Source of the DNA: Halodurantibacterium daqingensis
Lineage (GTDB): Bacteria > Pseudomonadota > Alphaproteobacteria > Rhodobacterales > Rhodobacteraceae
DNA: 64,000 bases
NCBI RefSeq assembly: GCF_042666235.1
Contig: NZ_JBHTFQ010000008.1
Location: 174,384 to 238,383, forward strand
Direction: 5' to 3'
The position numbers were made by a program, and so were the translations under genes. Below the pieces are notes generated by a model. It was not told where the DNA came from. It did not search any database and saw nothing but the letters and a program-made list of their open reading frames with translations. The number at the start of each line of letters is the position of its first letter. Position 1 is the stretch's first letter. This document shows positions 62,040 through 64,000 of this stretch, one piece after another.

Positions 62040-63876
62040 GCGCGCCCCCCCCGCCCAGGCTGTCAACCGCTACTGGTCGGTGGACAGCGCGCCCGCGCGG
62101 CTGACACGGGATCTGCCGCGCACGGCCGCACCGATGGTGCTGCTGGTGTTCACGCTTGTCAGCACGATCCTGCTGTTCATGCTCAACGAGATCCCGCTTC
62201 TGGCGCAGACCTTTCCGCAGCGGGATTTCGTCTTTTCGCCCTATACGGGCACGCATTCGATCCCGCTGCGGACCTTCATCCTGTCGTTCTACATCGCCTT
62301 TGCGGCCGTGGTTGCAACCTCATCGATGCGGAAGCTGAAGTTCCTGTTCGACATGATCGCCTATTTCGTCATCCTGTGCTGCGCCTTCGACGTTCTCAAC
62401 GTCATCCTGCATGATCGCTTCGGCTGGATCTATTCGCTGCATGTGGTGCAGATCATCTCGGGGCTTTTCGGCTTTCTCATCTTCTCGGTCAGGCTTCTGG
62501 CGCATGGCAGCATGCCTCCCCGGGCGCATGCCCCCTTCAGCCATCGCTTCAAGGTCTTCGCCTTCGTGCGGCTGACCCTTGCCATCCTTCTGGCCATCCT
62601 GGGATCGGTCATGGTAGGCCGTCTTGATCCCGTTCTCGTTTCGGATCTGCGGCAGATCGCCTTGCTGGGGGGCACAGGCCCCGGCGTGTTCCTGTTCCTG
62701 CCGATGCTGTCCCTTGTCCTTTATGTGGATGGCATCGTTCAGGCGATCCTGCGGCGCAAGCAGCGCTTCGCGCCGCCGGTCACCGTCATCATTCCGGCCC
62801 ATAACGAGGCCCATATCATCACCAGAACCATCGCCGCCCTGGACGCGGCGGCCGGGGTCTATGGCAGCCCCGTCACCGTGCTGGTGCTTGACAACTGTTC
62901 GGAAGACGACACCGCCGGGGTGGCACGCGCGGCCTTTGCCCAGGCGGCCCATGTCACGGGCCGGATTGTTGACGTGCCGGTGCCGGGCAAGGCCATCGCG
63001 CTCAATCGCGGCATCGAGGAGACGGCGACGGACTATGTGGTGCGCATCGATGCCGACACCCAGGTGCGGCCCGACACGCTCTGGCGCGCCATGCGGCACT
63101 TTTCGCGCGAAGGCGTCGGAACGGTCGGAGGCATGCCATTGCCCCCGGGCGGCGGCCCGTTCGACCGGGCGCGCGAGCTTGAGGTGCTGCTGAAGCACGG
63201 GTTCTATCAGGTGGGATATGGGGCAGCCGATTGCATCGTCGGCATCCCCGGCATGTTTGCGGCCTACCGGACCGACTGCGTGCGCACTGTCGGCGGCTTC
63301 GTGACCGGCATGAACGGAGAAGACACCGATGTTGCGGTGCGGATCGGAGAGTCGGGGTTCCGCACCGTGGGCGACCCGTCGGTCGTCTATATCTCCGAGG
63401 TGCCCCTGACCTACCGCCACCTGCGCGAACAGCGGATGCGCTGGTTCCGGTCGATCTACCACGTCAGCGCCCGCAACATGGATTATCTGGACGGCCGGCG
63501 CTTCTCGGTGCGTGGCAAGATCGTGCTGCCCTTCATGCTGATCAACTCGGCCCGGCGCGCGATGATGCTGCCGCTGGCGATCTTCGGCCTTCTGTATCTC
63601 GTCTTCGCCTTCGACCCCGAGGGAAGCCTGACGGTGCAGGCGGCCCTTGCGGTGCTGATCGGCGCGCCCACGCTGATGGCGGGCTTCGCGGCGCTGGCGA
63701 ACGGCAGGCCCAGGGCCCTTCTGGCCCTGCCGGAATACACGCTTTTCCGGATCCTGCGCGCCTATCTGACGCTGGAGGCCATGCTGAGCATTGCCTTCGC
63801 CGACCCGCAGAACGGCAAGGCCGGAACGCGCCTCCCTGCTGGGCCGGCAGGGGCGCCGTCAAGGCGCCTCCGGTGA
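61993..63876 (+). CDS. Processive GT2 glycosyltransferase (BcsA/hyaluronan-synthase-like)
   Basis: 627 residues. Six membrane segments precede the catalytic domain (about 48-66, 94-110, 117-138, 146-170, 187-208, 226-250) and two follow (about 515-540, 545-567). Catalytic motifs: VTVIIPAHNEAH at 263-274, LVLDNCSEDDT (D300), RIDADTQV (DAD 353-355), GMNGEDTDVAVR (ED 443-444, catalytic base) and QRMRW (480-484), the QxxRW of processive synthases. No PilZ domain. The start lies inside the BcsB-like 3' end. Donor sugar unknown; UDP-sulfoquinovose is a candidate because of the coupled sqdB. Confidence 0.88.
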   Translation: MQRISPSLSREPPLPERAPPAQAVNRYWSVDSAPARLTRDLPRTAAPMVLLVFTLVSTILLFMLNEIPLLAQTFPQRDFVFSPYTGTHSIPLRTFILSFYIAFAAVVATSSMRKLKFLFDMIAYFVILCCAFDVLNVILHDRFGWIYSLHVVQIISGLFGFLIFSVRLLAHGSMPPRAHAPFSHRFKVFAFVRLTLAILLAILGSVMVGRLDPVLVSDLRQIALLGGTGPGVFLFLPMLSLVLYVDGIVQAILRRKQRFAPPVTVIIPAHNEAHIITRTIAALDAAAGVYGSPVTVLVLDNCSEDDTAGVARAAFAQAAHVTGRIVDVPVPGKAIALNRGIEETATDYVVRIDADTQVRPDTLWRAMRHFSREGVGTVGGMPLPPGGGPFDRARELEVLLKHGFYQVGYGAADCIVGIPGMFAAYRTDCVRTVGGFVTGMNGEDTDVAVRIGESGFRTVGDPSVVYISEVPLTYRHLREQRMRWFRSIYHVSARNMDYLDGRRFSVRGKIVLPFMLINSARRAMMLPLAIFGLLYLVFAFDPEGSLTVQAALAVLIGAPTLMAGFAALANGRPRALLALPEYTLFRILRAYLTLEAMLSIAFADPQNGKAGTRLPAGPAGAPSRRLR

Positions 63877-63932
63877 AAATTGTGTTCCAAGGCAGGGCAA
63901 GGACGTATCCGTCCGGTCTGACTGGCGTTGAC

Positions 63933-64000
63933 TTATTGAGGTGTCCAGTTCCAGGGCATCAGTTCGTCAATATGGGGCATTTTGTGATCTGCGACGCGGG
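63933..64000 (-). mobile_element. IS66-family transposase, 3' end only
   Basis: Minus strand, running off the window: VADHKMPHIDELMPWNWTPQ and a TAA stop. This is the C-terminal end of IS66 TnpC (R.ADHP...I.ELLPWN). The element lies outside the window to the right. It is distinct from the IS66 N-terminal relic at 40930-41320, which is on the other strand. Confidence 0.75.

Overview
The window is GC-rich DNA that looks like an alphaproteobacterium of the Rhodobacterales / Paracoccaceae type. This rests on codon use, many ATGA/GTGA stop-start overlaps, the phosphonate, hydantoin and imelysin gene sets, a type I-E CRISPR system and UDP-sulfoquinovose synthase. Taxonomy is inferred from gene content only.

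Layout. 1-7934 (+): a phosphonate (C-P lyase) locus, phnJ (5' end outside the window)-phnK-phnL-phnM, then phnC-phnD-phnE-phnE and a hexapeptide acyltransferase; this PhnJ lacks most of the iron-sulfur cysteines. 7974-8882: decayed M20 peptidase. 8883-10229: divergent HxlR regulator / qorB pair. 10339-17978 (-): D-hydantoin utilisation operon (amino-acid-type ABC importer, D-carbamoylase, hydantoinase, hydantoin racemase, LysR regulator, flavin reductase). 18478-21219: DinB remnant, RidA/TetR divergent pair with three matching operators, L-2-hydroxyglutarate-type oxidase. 22090-24311: small membrane protein plus PQQ dehydrogenase. 24542-26079: MarR / VOC / PPOX genes.

26453-37750: a complete type I-E CRISPR-Cas locus, all read on the minus strand: cas3, then cas8e-cse2-cas7e-cas5e-cas6e-cas1-cas2, then a 45-spacer array. 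Between cas3 and cas8e lie degenerate CRISPR-repeat-like hairpins next to a likely promoter, resembling known cas-regulating or antitoxin crRNA-like RNAs. 38298-41320 is a graveyard of IS21, SDR, IS1182, IS110 and IS66 fragments around an intact cytochrome P450.

41624-47554: an iron-type periplasmic cluster (imelysin, di-heme oxidoreductase, second imelysin, DUF1513) divergent from a di-heme cytochrome c peroxidase. 47748-48750: scrambled ABC and hydrolase remnants. 48974-52678 (-): FecBCD-like ABC importer translationally coupled to a DMT-family exporter. 54237-58382: BCCT transporter, small hypothetical gene, MFS/TetR pair with a 30-bp operator.

59155-63876 (+): UDP-sulfoquinovose synthase coupled by overlaps to a BcsB-like protein and a processive membrane GT2 synthase. 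This suggests a sulfoquinovose-containing polysaccharide rather than the usual sulfolipid. The window ends in the 3' end of an IS66 transposase. The CRISPR-like hairpins, the sqdB-polysaccharide operon and the cysteine-poor PhnJ are the best candidates for new biology.
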